Below, one piece after another: positions 16,237 to 24,865 of a stretch of DNA of 45,092 nucleotides. How positions within the stretch are numbered: the first letter of the stretch is position 1; every line of letters begins with the position of its first letter. The notes under the pieces were generated by a model that saw only the letters and a list, made by a program, of their open reading frames with translations, ran no database searches and had not been told where the DNA came from. Position numbers and translations under genes: made by a program. The DNA comes from Campylobacterota bacterium (GTDB lineage: Bacteria; Bdellovibrionota; Bacteriovoracia; Bacteriovoracales; Bacteriovoracaceae), in contig QNFX01000014.1 of the NCBI GenBank assembly GCA_003650125.1, positions 1 through 45,092 of the forward strand. Direction: 5' to 3'.

Positions 16237-17741
16237 TTTGTGCACTTATTTTTTATGTTTAAAAGAGGTAGAAAGCTTCCATTTGGCATTAACCCAACGT
16301 TGGCCAGACATTTTCTCCCAACCCAAGAAATCTTCGGATGCCACAGGTTTATATAAGAATAATCAACATTAGCAAGAGCTTGTGCTTTTTTATAAAGGTC
16401 AGATCTTTTTTCAGGACTGCTCTCACTTTCCGCCAAGAATAAAAGAGAATCCATTTTCTTATTAATATATCGTCCTCTATTCCCTCCTTTAGGGGGAATA
16501 CTTTCACTGTGGAAAACAAAATTTAACATATCAGGGCCTGTAAACCCCATCCACTGCCCAAGAATTATGTCATAGTTCCCGGTCTTAAAATTACGCATAA
16601 AGGTTCCCCACTCTTGAGAAGTAAGTTTTACCTTTATCCCATTTTTTTCAAATATGCTTTTAATGATCTTAACCAATTCGATGGTTGCCATATTATTGTT
16701 GGTTTTCCAGTCGATAGTAAAAACTGCTCCATCTTTTTGGTAAAGGCCATCGCTATTTAAAGTAAACCCTTCAGCTTCAATTAAGGCCTTTGCCTCTTGA
16801 GGTGAAAACTGATCAATCGGAAGACTTTCATAAAGTGATAAAAAAGCTGGTGAAAATAGTCCCCCGGCCAAAATGGCCTGGCCTTTTAACTTGAATTTCA
16901 AAATATCTTTCCGTGGAATGAGAAGAGATAGGGCCTTCCTTATATTTTTTATTTTTAAGTATTTTTTTGAATGATTTATACTTAGATATTTGTAGTTAGA
17001 GCTAGAACTTTCCCAAAATTTTAAATTATTTTGGGAGTTTTTCAACCAATTCAATTTTCTAGGAGAAATAGAGGCCAATGAGAGATCAATTTCTCCATTT
17101 ATAAGTTTTAGCGCCAAGGTTGTTTCATCTTTTACTATTTTAAAATTAAGTTCAGGAAGATATTTATTAAACACCGGTTTTAAAATCAACTCTAAAGGCC
17201 TTGCTAGACTAATACGATAAGGTCCGGCCCCGGTAATATTTCCGATATGATGATCTCGACCTTTTTGATACTTTATAATTTTAAGCAGAGAGAGATTTGA
17301 TAAATTTTCCTGATCAAATTTTTTATAAATCAACTTTACTTTATATTTTCCTAGGATTTCCACTTTAATGATCTTTAAAAAGGCAAACCTGAAAATAGAT
17401 TTGATCGCTGGGTCCGTCGAAAAATATTTAACCGATTTTTTAACATCTTTTGCGCTAACTTCTTCTCCATCCCAAAATCTTTCACCTTTTTTTAAAACAA
17501 AGGTAATTTCATGCCTACCTGCGATTACTTCCTCACGATAGCTCTCACAAAGCCTGCACTCAAATTCCATATTAGAATTAAAATCTGTAAGAGTCGTATG
17601 AACCAAGCGATTTATATTTTGCGAATTTCCATCCGTTGAAAAAAATGGATCCAAATTAGTCGGCCTTGCCGAGAGAGCAATTCGCACGCCTTGGGCATAG
17701 GTAACTTGGGTAAGAAGAAATATTAAAAGGAAAAACTTCAT
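16233..17741 (-). CDS. Peptide-type ABC transporter substrate-binding protein (family 5)
   Basis: Exported solute-binding protein of the oligopeptide/dipeptide (SBP_bac_5) family. The start of the mature part reads RIALSARPTNLDPFFSTD, and FWDGEEVSAKDVKKSVKYF with the later NNNMATIELVKIIKSIFEKNGIKVKL region is typical. A signal peptide (MKFFLLIFLLTQVTYAQG) begins at the ATG at 17741; the TTG three codons earlier would only lengthen it. No permease or ATPase gene is nearby, so it is an orphan binding protein or works with a transporter elsewhere. It is coupled to prmA through ATGA. Confidence 0.85.
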   Translation of the reverse strand: MKFFLLIFLLTQVTYAQGVRIALSARPTNLDPFFSTDGNSQNINRLVHTTLTDFNSNMEFECRLCESYREEVIAGRHEITFVLKKGERFWDGEEVSAKDVKKSVKYFSTDPAIKSIFRFAFLKIIKVEILGKYKVKLIYKKFDQENLSNLSLLKIIKYQKGRDHHIGNITGAGPYRISLARPLELILKPVFNKYLPELNFKIVKDETTLALKLINGEIDLSLASISPRKLNWLKNSQNNLKFWESSSSNYKYLSINHSKKYLKIKNIRKALSLLIPRKDILKFKLKGQAILAGGLFSPAFLSLYESLPIDQFSPQEAKALIEAEGFTLNSDGLYQKDGAVFTIDWKTNNNMATIELVKIIKSIFEKNGIKVKLTSQEWGTFMRNFKTGNYDIILGQWMGFTGPDMLNFVFHSESIPPKGGNRGRYINKKMDSLLFLAESESSPEKRSDLYKKAQALANVDYSYINLWHPKISWVGRKCLANVGLMPNGSFLPLLNIKNKCTK

Positions 17742-17769
17742 GAAGCTCAATTTAGCACGAAACTTTACA

Positions 17770-17786
17770 AATCTTAAGCTAAGATT
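17770..17786. repeat. Inverted repeat between divergent genes
   Basis: AATCTTA-AGC-TAAGATT: 7-bp perfect arms in the 50-bp gap between the binding-protein gene (minus) and the zinc-protein gene (plus). It could be an operator for either gene. I could not place a convincing promoter around it. Confidence 0.35.
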
Positions 17787-17791
17787 ATGAT

Positions 17792-18163
17792 ATGACCTTA
17801 AACTGCATCACTCATAACAAAAGTAGGGCGACAGGTAGTTGCCAGATTTGTGATAAAACCTTTTGCAGTGAATGCTTAGAGAATTATCGAGGCCTACTCC
17901 TTTGCTCGGGGCATCATCTCTTGGCACAAAAATCCTGCTGGACTTCTATTAAATCGGTGAGACTTTCCAGTGAAAACCCCAAAAAGGGCCTTATGCTTCA
18001 AGAAATTAAGGAGAAACTATGGGAAGAGATGAGTCTTCCCGCTTATATCATTACCCACTATCGTCTAAATTTAGAGTTAGATATTATTGAATCTCATATG
18101 GACTTATATGTCCGCCGAGAAGATCAAAACTTCTTTAAAGAAAAATTAAAGGATCAGGCCTAG
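17792..18163 (+). CDS. Small B-box-like zinc-binding protein
   Basis: A 123-residue protein with an N-terminal zinc-ribbon/B-box pattern: Cys5, His8, Cys17, Cys20, Cys25, Cys28, Cys38, His41/42. This C-x2-H ... C-x2-C ... C-x2-C ... C-x2-H spacing can hold two zinc ions. The rest is helical and basic, with no membrane segment. I do not know its function; similar fingers in bacteria are often fused to membrane domains, absent here. It is convergent with ftsZ, and the two stop codons overlap inside a 22-bp palindrome. Confidence 0.7.
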   Translation: MTLNCITHNKSRATGSCQICDKTFCSECLENYRGLLLCSGHHLLAQKSCWTSIKSVRLSSENPKKGLMLQEIKEKLWEEMSLPAYIITHYRLNLELDIIESHMDLYVRREDQNFFKEKLKDQA

Positions 18164-18172
18164 GCCTGATCC
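18151..18172. repeat. 22-bp perfect palindrome over two convergent stop codons
   Basis: The half-site is GGATCAGGCCT and the second half is its exact reverse complement. It contains the last codons of both the zinc-protein gene and ftsZ; both proteins end Asp-Gln-Ala-stop. It could act as a hairpin terminator in both directions, but neither side has a clear U-tract. Confidence 0.85.
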
Positions 18173-19383
18173 CCTCTACCGGTTATTACTCGGGTTTTTT
18201 CCCCTTCTTCGCGTCTTAGATAACTTGGTCTATCAAGTTCTTCTTCATTAAATTTAATAAATCCAAGTTTTTCAGCAATAGATTTACCTTTAGACATATC
18301 CATACGACCAGTGAAGTTTTCTTGCTCTCTTGTCGGCTCGATGTAGGTGCCATTTAAATTTTGGTTTCCAAGACTGTCACTGTTTCTCATGGAAGTAGTT
18401 GTTACTCGATCTTGTCCTCCAAGTCCTGTCGCGATGACGGTAACTTTTAGATCATCTTCCATGTCATTATCAATAACAGTTCCAAAGATAATTTCTGCTT
18501 CCTCATCGGCCGCTTCCATAATTAGGGTAACTGCTTCATTAGCTTCATGCATTGAGAGATCTTCACTTCCGGTAATATTAATAATAATTCCGGTGGCCCC
18601 ATCGATACTCACATCTTCCAGAAGAGGTGAGCTAATCGCTTCGGTTGCCGCTTTAATAGCACGATCAGGCCCTTGAGCAACCCCTGTTCCCATAAGTGAA
18701 AGACCTTTATTGGCCATAACAGTAGCAACATCAGCAAAGTCTGCATTGATGTGACCAATATTATTGATTAGATCAGAAATTCCTCTAACAGCATTTAAAA
18801 GGATCTCATCTGCTTTTTTAAAGGTATCAATTAAAGAGAGAGAATCTCCCGCTAGATATAACAGCCTTTGATTAGGAATTGAGATTAATGAATCAACATT
18901 TTCCTCTAAAACCATTATTCCGCTTTCCGCTTGTCTAAATCTTCTTTTTCCTTCAAATAAAAATGGCTTGGTCACAACCCCAACTGTTAAGGCCCCAAGT
19001 TCCTTGGCAAGCTTAGCGATTACTGGAGCTCCACCAGTTCCCGTTCCTCCTCCCATACCAGCGGTAACAAAAACCATATCCGCACCTTCTAAAGCTTCGG
19101 TAAGTTTTTCATATTCATCGAGTGCGGCCTTTCGTCCAACTTCAGGATTGGCCCCTGCTCCAAGTCCTTTAGTAACATCAACCCCAAGTTGAATTTTATT
19201 CGGTGCTAAGCTGACATCCAATGCCTGAATATCGGTATTGGCCACAATATATTCAACACCTTCAAGCCCAGATCGAATCATGGTGTTGACGGCATTACAT
19301 CCACCTCCACCTACGCCTATAACTTTAATCTTAGCGCCAAATTTACTTTTCACCTTTTCACCATTTTTGGTAATTTCAAACAT
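18160..19383 (-). CDS. ftsZ: Cell division GTPase FtsZ
   Basis: Tubulin-like GTPase that forms the division ring. The GTP-binding GGGTGTG is at 111-117, the T7 synergy loop NADFAD at 213-218, and the C-terminal partner-binding peptide around LDRPSYLRR at 383-391. After this peptide there are 16 more residues (to GRGDQA), so the conserved peptide is not at the very end. The length is 407. The ATG at 19383 follows AGGAGG. It is the last gene of the dcw cluster, 10 nt after ftsA, and shares its stop region with the convergent zinc-protein gene. Confidence 0.98.
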   Translation of the reverse strand: MFEITKNGEKVKSKFGAKIKVIGVGGGGCNAVNTMIRSGLEGVEYIVANTDIQALDVSLAPNKIQLGVDVTKGLGAGANPEVGRKAALDEYEKLTEALEGADMVFVTAGMGGGTGTGGAPVIAKLAKELGALTVGVVTKPFLFEGKRRFRQAESGIMVLEENVDSLISIPNQRLLYLAGDSLSLIDTFKKADEILLNAVRGISDLINNIGHINADFADVATVMANKGLSLMGTGVAQGPDRAIKAATEAISSPLLEDVSIDGATGIIINITGSEDLSMHEANEAVTLIMEAADEEAEIIFGTVIDNDMEDDLKVTVIATGLGGQDRVTTTSMRNSDSLGNQNLNGTYIEPTREQENFTGRMDMSKGKSIAEKLGFIKFNEEELDRPSYLRREEGEKTRVITGRGDQA

Positions 19384-19393
19384 ACTATGCCTC

Positions 19394-20632
19394 CTAAAAG
19401 ATTTCTTTAATTACTGATTTGAGGGATTCTTTTATTTTCCCAATAAAATGCCCATGCCCACTAAAAAACTTATGTCTTTCTGGTGTTTTCGCCACACGTT
19501 TCTTAGCTAATTGTAAAAGCCCCATGACAGTAGCGTATTGAGGACTCTCCATACTTTTAGTTATCCCGCCAAAAGGAATTGGGTAACCTACTTTTGTTGG
19601 AAAATCGAGTAAGAATTCACTAAGAGCGGAAAGTCCCTTAATCATGGAACCTCCTCCGGTAAGCACAATGCCTCCGGCTATTTTATTAAGTGAATGTGAA
19701 TCTTCCGCTACTTTTTTTATTAATTTAAATAATTCTTCAGCACGGGCGCCTAAAATATCTGACACCATTTTAAGTTCAACTTCTCTTGGTGCTGTTCCTG
19801 AAAGTCCTTGAATCTTAACTTTGGAGTTTTTATTTTGTTCGTCTTTTAAAACGCTGCCCGAATTGATCTTTAATTTTTCTGCCTCATGAAAAGGAATTTT
19901 TAAGGCCAGAGCAAGATCGTTGGTAAAATGATTTCCCCCAATGGGAATAATTTGGGAATGGGCCAGAGATCCTTCACGCCAGATAGCGATATCTGTCGTT
20001 CCCCCACCGATATCGACTAAGATAACTCCAAGCTCCTTCTCTTCTATCGTTAGAACTGCTTCTGAAGAGGCGATAGGTTGTAAGGTTATCTGGTTGGCGG
20101 TGATACCCGTCATCTCCACACATTTAATTAAATTTTGAATTAGTGAAATTTGACCAGTAACTACATGGACATTGGCCTCAAGACGAATTCCACACATACC
20201 AATGGGGTCTTTAATTCCCGGAACATTATCAACTTTAAACTCTCGAGGAATAACATGTAATATTTCTCGATCTGAGGGTAGGACGACTGCTTTAGCGGCC
20301 TCTATTACTTTATGAATATCTTCTAAAGTTACCTCTTCTCCTTTAATGGGCACGACTCCAGAGGAGTTAAAACTATAAATGTGTCCCCCGGCTATCCCCA
20401 CCGTTGCGGAGTCAAATTCCATCCCGGCCATCAACCTCGCATCATCAACTGATTTTTTTATAGACTCTATGGTTTTTTCAATATTAACCACAGAACCTTT
20501 TCTAAGTCCGTGCGAAGGTTGATTTCCTATGCCTAAAATTTCAAGGGAAGAATCCTCATTTTGGTGGGCAACTAAGGTGCAAACTTTAGTTGTTCCAACA
20601 TCAAGGCCTACAATCAATTTTTTTCTATTCAT
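19394..20632 (-). CDS. ftsA: Cell division protein FtsA
   Basis: Actin-like protein tethering FtsZ to the membrane. The phosphate-1 motif [14 protein letters not shown] is at the N-terminus, [13 protein letters not shown] is phosphate-2, and [15 protein letters not shown] is the adenosine loop. The last residues ([16 protein letters not shown]) form the expected amphipathic membrane-targeting helix. The length of 412 is normal. The ATG at 20632 has AAAGGA upstream. The 70-nt gap to the gene before it is the largest inside the cluster and holds two dyads and a promoter-like pair. Confidence 0.97.
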   Translation of the reverse strand: MNRKKLIVGLDVGTTKVCTLVAHQNEDSSLEILGIGNQPSHGLRKGSVVNIEKTIESIKKSVDDARLMAGMEFDSATVGIAGGHIYSFNSSGVVPIKGEEVTLEDIHKVIEAAKAVVLPSDREILHVIPREFKVDNVPGIKDPIGMCGIRLEANVHVVTGQISLIQNLIKCVEMTGITANQITLQPIASSEAVLTIEEKELGVILVDIGGGTTDIAIWREGSLAHSQIIPIGGNHFTNDLALALKIPFHEAEKLKINSGSVLKDEQNKNSKVKIQGLSGTAPREVELKMVSDILGARAEELFKLIKKVAEDSHSLNKIAGGIVLTGGGSMIKGLSALSEFLLDFPTKVGYPIPFGGITKSMESPQYATVMGLLQLAKKRVAKTPERHKFFSGHGHFIGKIKESLKSVIKEIF

Positions 20633-20652
20633 GAGAGTCCTTTCTCATAAAT

Positions 20653-20691
20653 GACAGAATCATTCTGTCTTGTTGATAAAGATCTTATCAA
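20653..20691 (-). promoter_or_regulatory. Two dyads and a candidate promoter before ftsA
   Basis: TTGATAA-AGATC-TTATCAA (20673-20691) and GACAGAAT-C-ATTCTGTC (20653-20669) stand side by side. On the minus strand TTGATA (20686-20691), 18 nt, CAGAAT (20662-20667) could be a promoter whose two elements each lie in a dyad. This would give ftsAZ their own regulated transcription. Confidence 0.45.
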
Positions 20692-20702
20692 TACTTTAAA
20701 TT

Positions 20703-21419
20703 TTAAATTTTGTCTTTAAACTTGACAACAATTTTCTTGGAGTGAGTCAAATTGATGATGGAAGGCATACGTTTTTTAGACTGCATATATCTGACTATTT
20801 TTTGCAACTTCTTTATTTTTATATTCCAAGCATCCTCGCCAAAGAAAACGCTCGTAGCATTTCCTTTCATTGAAAAGATAATAGTCAACTCATTTGATTC
20901 ATTAAGAATGACTTCAGCAAGCTTTGCTCTTAACTCTTTATTTAGGCCCATAACCACTCCAGTGATACTAAGCCTAATCTCTTCTTTTAAATTACCCACA
21001 GGAAGTGCTAAGAAAGGGAGCTCCTTTTTTATCTTTTTCTCTTCTTTTAGCAGAACCAGATAAGTGGGGTCATAGAGTCTGCCATTCTCAACTAATATGG
21101 CATCATAGGAATCAATGGCATTCCTCTTATAGATCTGAACCTTCATTAAGGGTTTAGGGCATTCGAGATTAAAGCCAATTATTTTTTTCAAAGGATCATA
21201 GTTAATCTGATAATTGGATAAAAAGTACTTATCCATTATCTTTTCATCACGAATATAGTCCTTGACGTCTTTTAGTGAACTATTTACCTCAAATATTTTC
21301 ACCAACTTTAAAGTAAGGCTTCCGGCCGTCCTAGAAGGGCAGCTACCAAATGAAGTACGATATTTAATCGTCGCATTTGCAGTATTTATAAGACAAAAAA
21401 TCAAAAATATATATTTCAA
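20703..21419 (-). CDS. ftsQ: Divergent FtsQ-like protein at the ftsQ position
   Basis: A 238-residue protein between murB and ftsA, the standard site of ftsQ. The C-terminal half has FtsQ-like traits: DAILVENGRLYDP (the variable strand followed by a G-x-x-x-D turn), LPFLALPVG, then SVFFGEDAWNIKIKKLQKIV and a final strand ending in KKIVVKF. The N-terminus differs from FtsQ: there is no cytoplasmic tail, and MKYIFLIFCLINTANA looks like a cleavable signal peptide (ANA, residues 14-16). A POTRA-like region would be residues 20-100 but is poorly conserved. The call rests mainly on position. Its ATG overlaps the murB stop. Confidence 0.65.
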   Translation of the reverse strand: MKYIFLIFCLINTANATIKYRTSFGSCPSRTAGSLTLKLVKIFEVNSSLKDVKDYIRDEKIMDKYFLSNYQINYDPLKKIIGFNLECPKPLMKVQIYKRNAIDSYDAILVENGRLYDPTYLVLLKEEKKIKKELPFLALPVGNLKEEIRLSITGVVMGLNKELRAKLAEVILNESNELTIIFSMKGNATSVFFGEDAWNIKIKKLQKIVRYMQSKKRMPSIINLTHSKKIVVKFKDKI

Positions 21420-22300
21420 AGTTCAACTTCCCTATTAAACTTTATTCCATAATGGAGCTCTAATTCTATTTTAACCATTTCAAGGACATTTAAAACATCA
21501 AAATAATCTGCTTCGCCTATATTTTCTAAAAAATTGCCATGTTTTGAACTTACTCTAACATCTCCGAGGCCAAATCCTTTTAAACCAAGTAAATCAATAA
21601 ATTTTCCCGCAGGGCCGCTCTCTGGATTTTTAAACATACAACCAAAGGTTTTAGCATCTAAAGGTTGAGAGCTATTTCTAAAAGCTAGGTAGTTTTTAAT
21701 CTTTTCTGAAATTTCCTTACTTATGCCTTTATGGGACATTTCCACTTCAAATATCACCTCACCTTTTTTCAGGAAATTATTAGTGCGATAGGAGAAGGAA
21801 CCATTGTTGATGACCTCCTTCCTTTCTCCCCCGGCAGGTGTGGCAATATGAACTGATTTTATCAAATTTCCAATCTCCCCCAATGAAGTTCCCGCATTCA
21901 TAAAAACGGCCCCCCCAAGACTTGCAGGAATGCCCGTAAAAGATTCCCAGCCAAGAAGTCCAAACCTAATCGCATGAGAGGTTAATACATTTAAAGTAAC
22001 CGAAGCGGGCAAAGGATAGACATCCCTTGGTGAGCTTAAAAGATCTCTATTAAAAGGAAAATCTAGTTTTAAATAAACATAATCAGGATTTGGATGAAGA
22101 ACTTGATTGGCCCCAAGGCCTAAAACTCTATAAGAATGAGCATTTTGATTTAGTTTTTTAAGTGTTTCTTTTAAGGCCGAGATCGATCTGATGGTAATAA
22201 GATCGCCGAAGGCCTTTAATCTCATAGTGGATTTATTAGTTAAATCCTTATTTATCTCGACTTTAATATCCGAAATATTATTAAGCTCTAAAAGATTCAA
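21416..22300 (-). CDS. murB: UDP-N-acetylenolpyruvoylglucosamine reductase
   Basis: FAD enzyme making UDP-MurNAc from the enolpyruvyl intermediate. The FAD-binding residues are in YRVLGLGANQVLH, and GWESFTGIPASLGGAVFMNAG is the central box. The catalytic acid position, usually Ser in (A)GSxFKNP, is Cys here (FGCMFKNP). This occurs in other MurB proteins and should be active. The length is 294. It overlaps murC by 4 nt upstream and the ftsQ-like gene by 4 nt downstream. Confidence 0.95.
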   Translation of the reverse strand: MNLLELNNISDIKVEINKDLTNKSTMRLKAFGDLITIRSISALKETLKKLNQNAHSYRVLGLGANQVLHPNPDYVYLKLDFPFNRDLLSSPRDVYPLPASVTLNVLTSHAIRFGLLGWESFTGIPASLGGAVFMNAGTSLGEIGNLIKSVHIATPAGGERKEVINNGSFSYRTNNFLKKGEVIFEVEMSHKGISKEISEKIKNYLAFRNSSQPLDAKTFGCMFKNPESGPAGKFIDLLGLKGFGLGDVRVSSKHGNFLENIGEADYFDVLNVLEMVKIELELHYGIKFNREVEL

Positions 22301-23682
22301 AAATTACTCACAATCTGTCGGGCCCTCTTTCCAATGGAGCCGGCCCCTAAAACTAAAATAGTAACTTTTTCTTTAGAGTTTGGAATTAGATGCTCTTTTA
22401 TATTATCTAACTTCTCTAACGGTGTAGCGAGTCCTGGGTAAGTCTTATTTATTTCACCAGCGAGTTTAACAGAATTGATTCCTGATATAGGGACTTCTCC
22501 TGCAGGATAAACTGGGCAGAGGATCATTTCATGGGCCCCATTAAAGCAATGAATAAATCTATCCCAACAATCTTTAGTTCTCGAAAATCTATGGGGCTCA
22601 AAGATTACTTTAAGCTTATCGGCCCCACGAGTTTCAACAACGGTTTTAATAGTTGAAGATATCTCAGTTGGATGGTGGGCATAATCATCAATGATCTCTA
22701 CATTTGGCCCTTCATATAAAAGTTCAAATCTTCTTCCGACGCCTTTAAATTTAGCGATAGAGCCAGCTATTACATCTATATCAATATTTAAATTATAGGC
22801 GAGAGCAATGGCCCCGAGAGAATTGATTACATTGTGCTCTCCAGGAATATTGATGGTGATCTTAGTGGCAAACTCTCCTTTATAGAAGAGATCATACTGT
22901 GTTTTGAATTTAAAACTAACTATATTTTCTGCCCAAAAGTCAGGTTCTTTTTCCCCTACTTCTTTCATTCCAAAGGTCGTGTAGGGTTTTTTCATTCGAC
23001 TTTTAAGTTTTTTAACCAAAGGATCATTTATATAAAGAGCACAAAGCCCATAAAAGGGAACTTTGTTGGCAAAATCTACAAAGGACTCAAAGAGTTTTTC
23101 TTTTGATCCATAAAAATCAAGGTGATCATTATCTATATTAGTAATTACAGACATAATCGGGGAGAGAAGCAAAAATGATCCATCGGATTCATCGGCCTCG
23201 GCCACGAGAAAATCTCCTTGGCCGACTTTGGCATTGCCTTCAAGATTTTCTACAATCCCGCCAATAATATAAGTAGGATCAAGCCCACCCTCTTGTAAGA
23301 TGGTAGCGAGAAAACTGGTAGTCGTTGTTTTTCCATGGGTCCCGGCAACCGCCAGTCCTACTTTAAGGCGCATAAGTTCGGCCAGCATCTCGGCCCTTTT
23401 CATTAATGGAATATTTAATTCTTTGGCATAGGCCATTTCTGGATTTGTAAAATCAATGGCGGAGCTATAAACCACTAAGGTAGCATCCTTTATATTTTCT
23501 TTTGAATGTCCGATGAAAATTTCCGCCCCGGCCTTTTTTAACCTTTCAGTATTAACGGAAGAGTTAATATCAGAACCAGAGACGAAGTGTCCTAAAGAGA
23601 TAAGGCATTCGGCGATTCCGCTCATGCCGATACCACCGATCCCAATAAAGTGTAATTTCACTTTTTTTTGCCCAGGAAACAA
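22297..23682 (-). CDS. murC: UDP-N-acetylmuramate-L-alanine ligase
   Basis: Adds L-Ala to UDP-MurNAc. The N-terminal Rossmann signature FIGIGGIGMSGIAE, the Walker A AVAGTHGKTTTTSFL, the TNIDNDHLDFYG box and DDYAHHPTEI are all canonical. Its intact P-loop makes a direct comparison for the altered one in the neighbouring murD. The length of 461 is normal. It follows ftsW after only 14 nt; murG, which often lies between them, is absent. Confidence 0.97.
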   Translation of the reverse strand: MFPGQKKVKLHFIGIGGIGMSGIAECLISLGHFVSGSDINSSVNTERLKKAGAEIFIGHSKENIKDATLVVYSSAIDFTNPEMAYAKELNIPLMKRAEMLAELMRLKVGLAVAGTHGKTTTTSFLATILQEGGLDPTYIIGGIVENLEGNAKVGQGDFLVAEADESDGSFLLLSPIMSVITNIDNDHLDFYGSKEKLFESFVDFANKVPFYGLCALYINDPLVKKLKSRMKKPYTTFGMKEVGEKEPDFWAENIVSFKFKTQYDLFYKGEFATKITINIPGEHNVINSLGAIALAYNLNIDIDVIAGSIAKFKGVGRRFELLYEGPNVEIIDDYAHHPTEISSTIKTVVETRGADKLKVIFEPHRFSRTKDCWDRFIHCFNGAHEMILCPVYPAGEVPISGINSVKLAGEINKTYPGLATPLEKLDNIKEHLIPNSKEKVTILVLGAGSIGKRARQIVSNF

Positions 23683-23696
23683 TTTTTTCTCCTAAT

Positions 23697-24845
23697 TTAA
23701 CTCTCTGAATTACTCTTGCCGAATAAAAAGAAACTCTCGCCTTCTTTTCTCAGGTTTTCCTTTACCGCAGAAAGGATCAGTCCGACACCAAAAAAATTCG
23801 AGACGAGGCTTGACCCACCGTAGCTAATAAAAGGCAGATTCAATCCTTTGGTGGGAAGCAGGCCTAGGACTACACCCATATTTAATAAAGACTGAAGGCC
23901 GATAATAAAGATCACTGTGGAGGCCGCAATGAAGGCCCATCTATTTTTCATTCTCACTGCTATTTTAAGTCCTAAATATATAAAGGTAATAAATAGGCCT
24001 ATCATTAGAGTAACGCCTACAAACCCTAGTTCTTCACCAATGACGCTGAATATAAAGTCGTTGTGGGCCTCTGGAAGATAGAATAATTTTTCATTACTAT
24101 TGCCCAGGCCCTGGCCAAAAAATCCTCCATTCGCGAAAGCGAGAAATGATTGGATAATTTGAAATCCTGAGGTCTTGGGATGTTTCCAAGGATCTAAGTA
24201 AGTGAGAAGTCTCTCAATCCTATAGGCCTTTAAAAAAAGCAGGCCCGTTCCTATAATTATTCCCGAAGTAAAAATACCATAAAAATATTTGCGGGGAAAA
24301 GAAGATAGGTAGCAAACAAAGCTAATCACCAAAAAGCACACAAAAAAGGTTCCAAAGTCCGGTTGTCTAATCAAAATAAGTAGGGGGGCCGCTAGGGGAA
24401 TAGCGTATTGTATTTTCTCCATTGATGTAAATTTAGAAAAATTCTCAAAATAGAGCATAGAACTTAAAACTAGGGTGTACTTTATTATCTCCCCTGGTTG
24501 TAAGCTAAGACCTAGGACATTGATCCAGCGATGTGCTCCCTTTACCTCTACGGCAAGGCCTGGAATAAGAGTCAAGGCCAAGACAATGATCCAAAAGAGG
24601 TGGATATAAACCCCGTATTTGACCCAAAAACTAAATTTAGAGCTTCCCACTAGCATGGCAAAAATTATTCCCACTATAATAAACGTTAATTGCCCAGAGA
24701 AAAAATAAGTAGAGCTGCCAAAATTTTCTTTAGCATAGATATAGCTAGCAGAATAAACCATGATGGCGCCAACAGATAATATTATTGCCAAGGTTATTAA
24801 AAACCATTTTGACAACTTGTTCATGTTGGTTACATTTAATGCCAT
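23697..24845 (-). CDS. ftsW: Peptidoglycan glycosyltransferase FtsW
   Basis: SEDS-family polymerase of lipid II at the division site. About ten membrane segments are visible, with the conserved KGAHRWINVLGLSLQPGEIIKY box, the periplasmic catalytic-region QGLGNSNEKLFYLPEAHNDFIF and the end GLLPTKGLNLPFISYGGSS. The length of 382 is normal. Either the ATG at 24845 or the one at 24824 could be the start; neither has a clear ribosome binding site. It lies 20 nt after murD. Confidence 0.95.
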   Translation of the reverse strand: MALNVTNMNKLSKWFLITLAIILSVGAIMVYSASYIYAKENFGSSTYFFSGQLTFIIVGIIFAMLVGSSKFSFWVKYGVYIHLFWIIVLALTLIPGLAVEVKGAHRWINVLGLSLQPGEIIKYTLVLSSMLYFENFSKFTSMEKIQYAIPLAAPLLILIRQPDFGTFFVCFLVISFVCYLSSFPRKYFYGIFTSGIIIGTGLLFLKAYRIERLLTYLDPWKHPKTSGFQIIQSFLAFANGGFFGQGLGNSNEKLFYLPEAHNDFIFSVIGEELGFVGVTLMIGLFITFIYLGLKIAVRMKNRWAFIAASTVIFIIGLQSLLNMGVVLGLLPTKGLNLPFISYGGSSLVSNFFGVGLILSAVKENLRKEGESFFLFGKSNSES

Positions 24846-24865
24846 AGGAAAATTATAACAGGAAA

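Noticed and set aside
18347-18676. 109-codon plus-strand open frame opposite ftsZ
   Set aside because: Ser/Ile-rich shadow of the strongly conserved FtsZ frame; no sign of translation.
23683-23696. A hidden murG between ftsW and murC
   Set aside because: Only 14 nt are present, and no MurG-like frame is seen elsewhere in the cluster.
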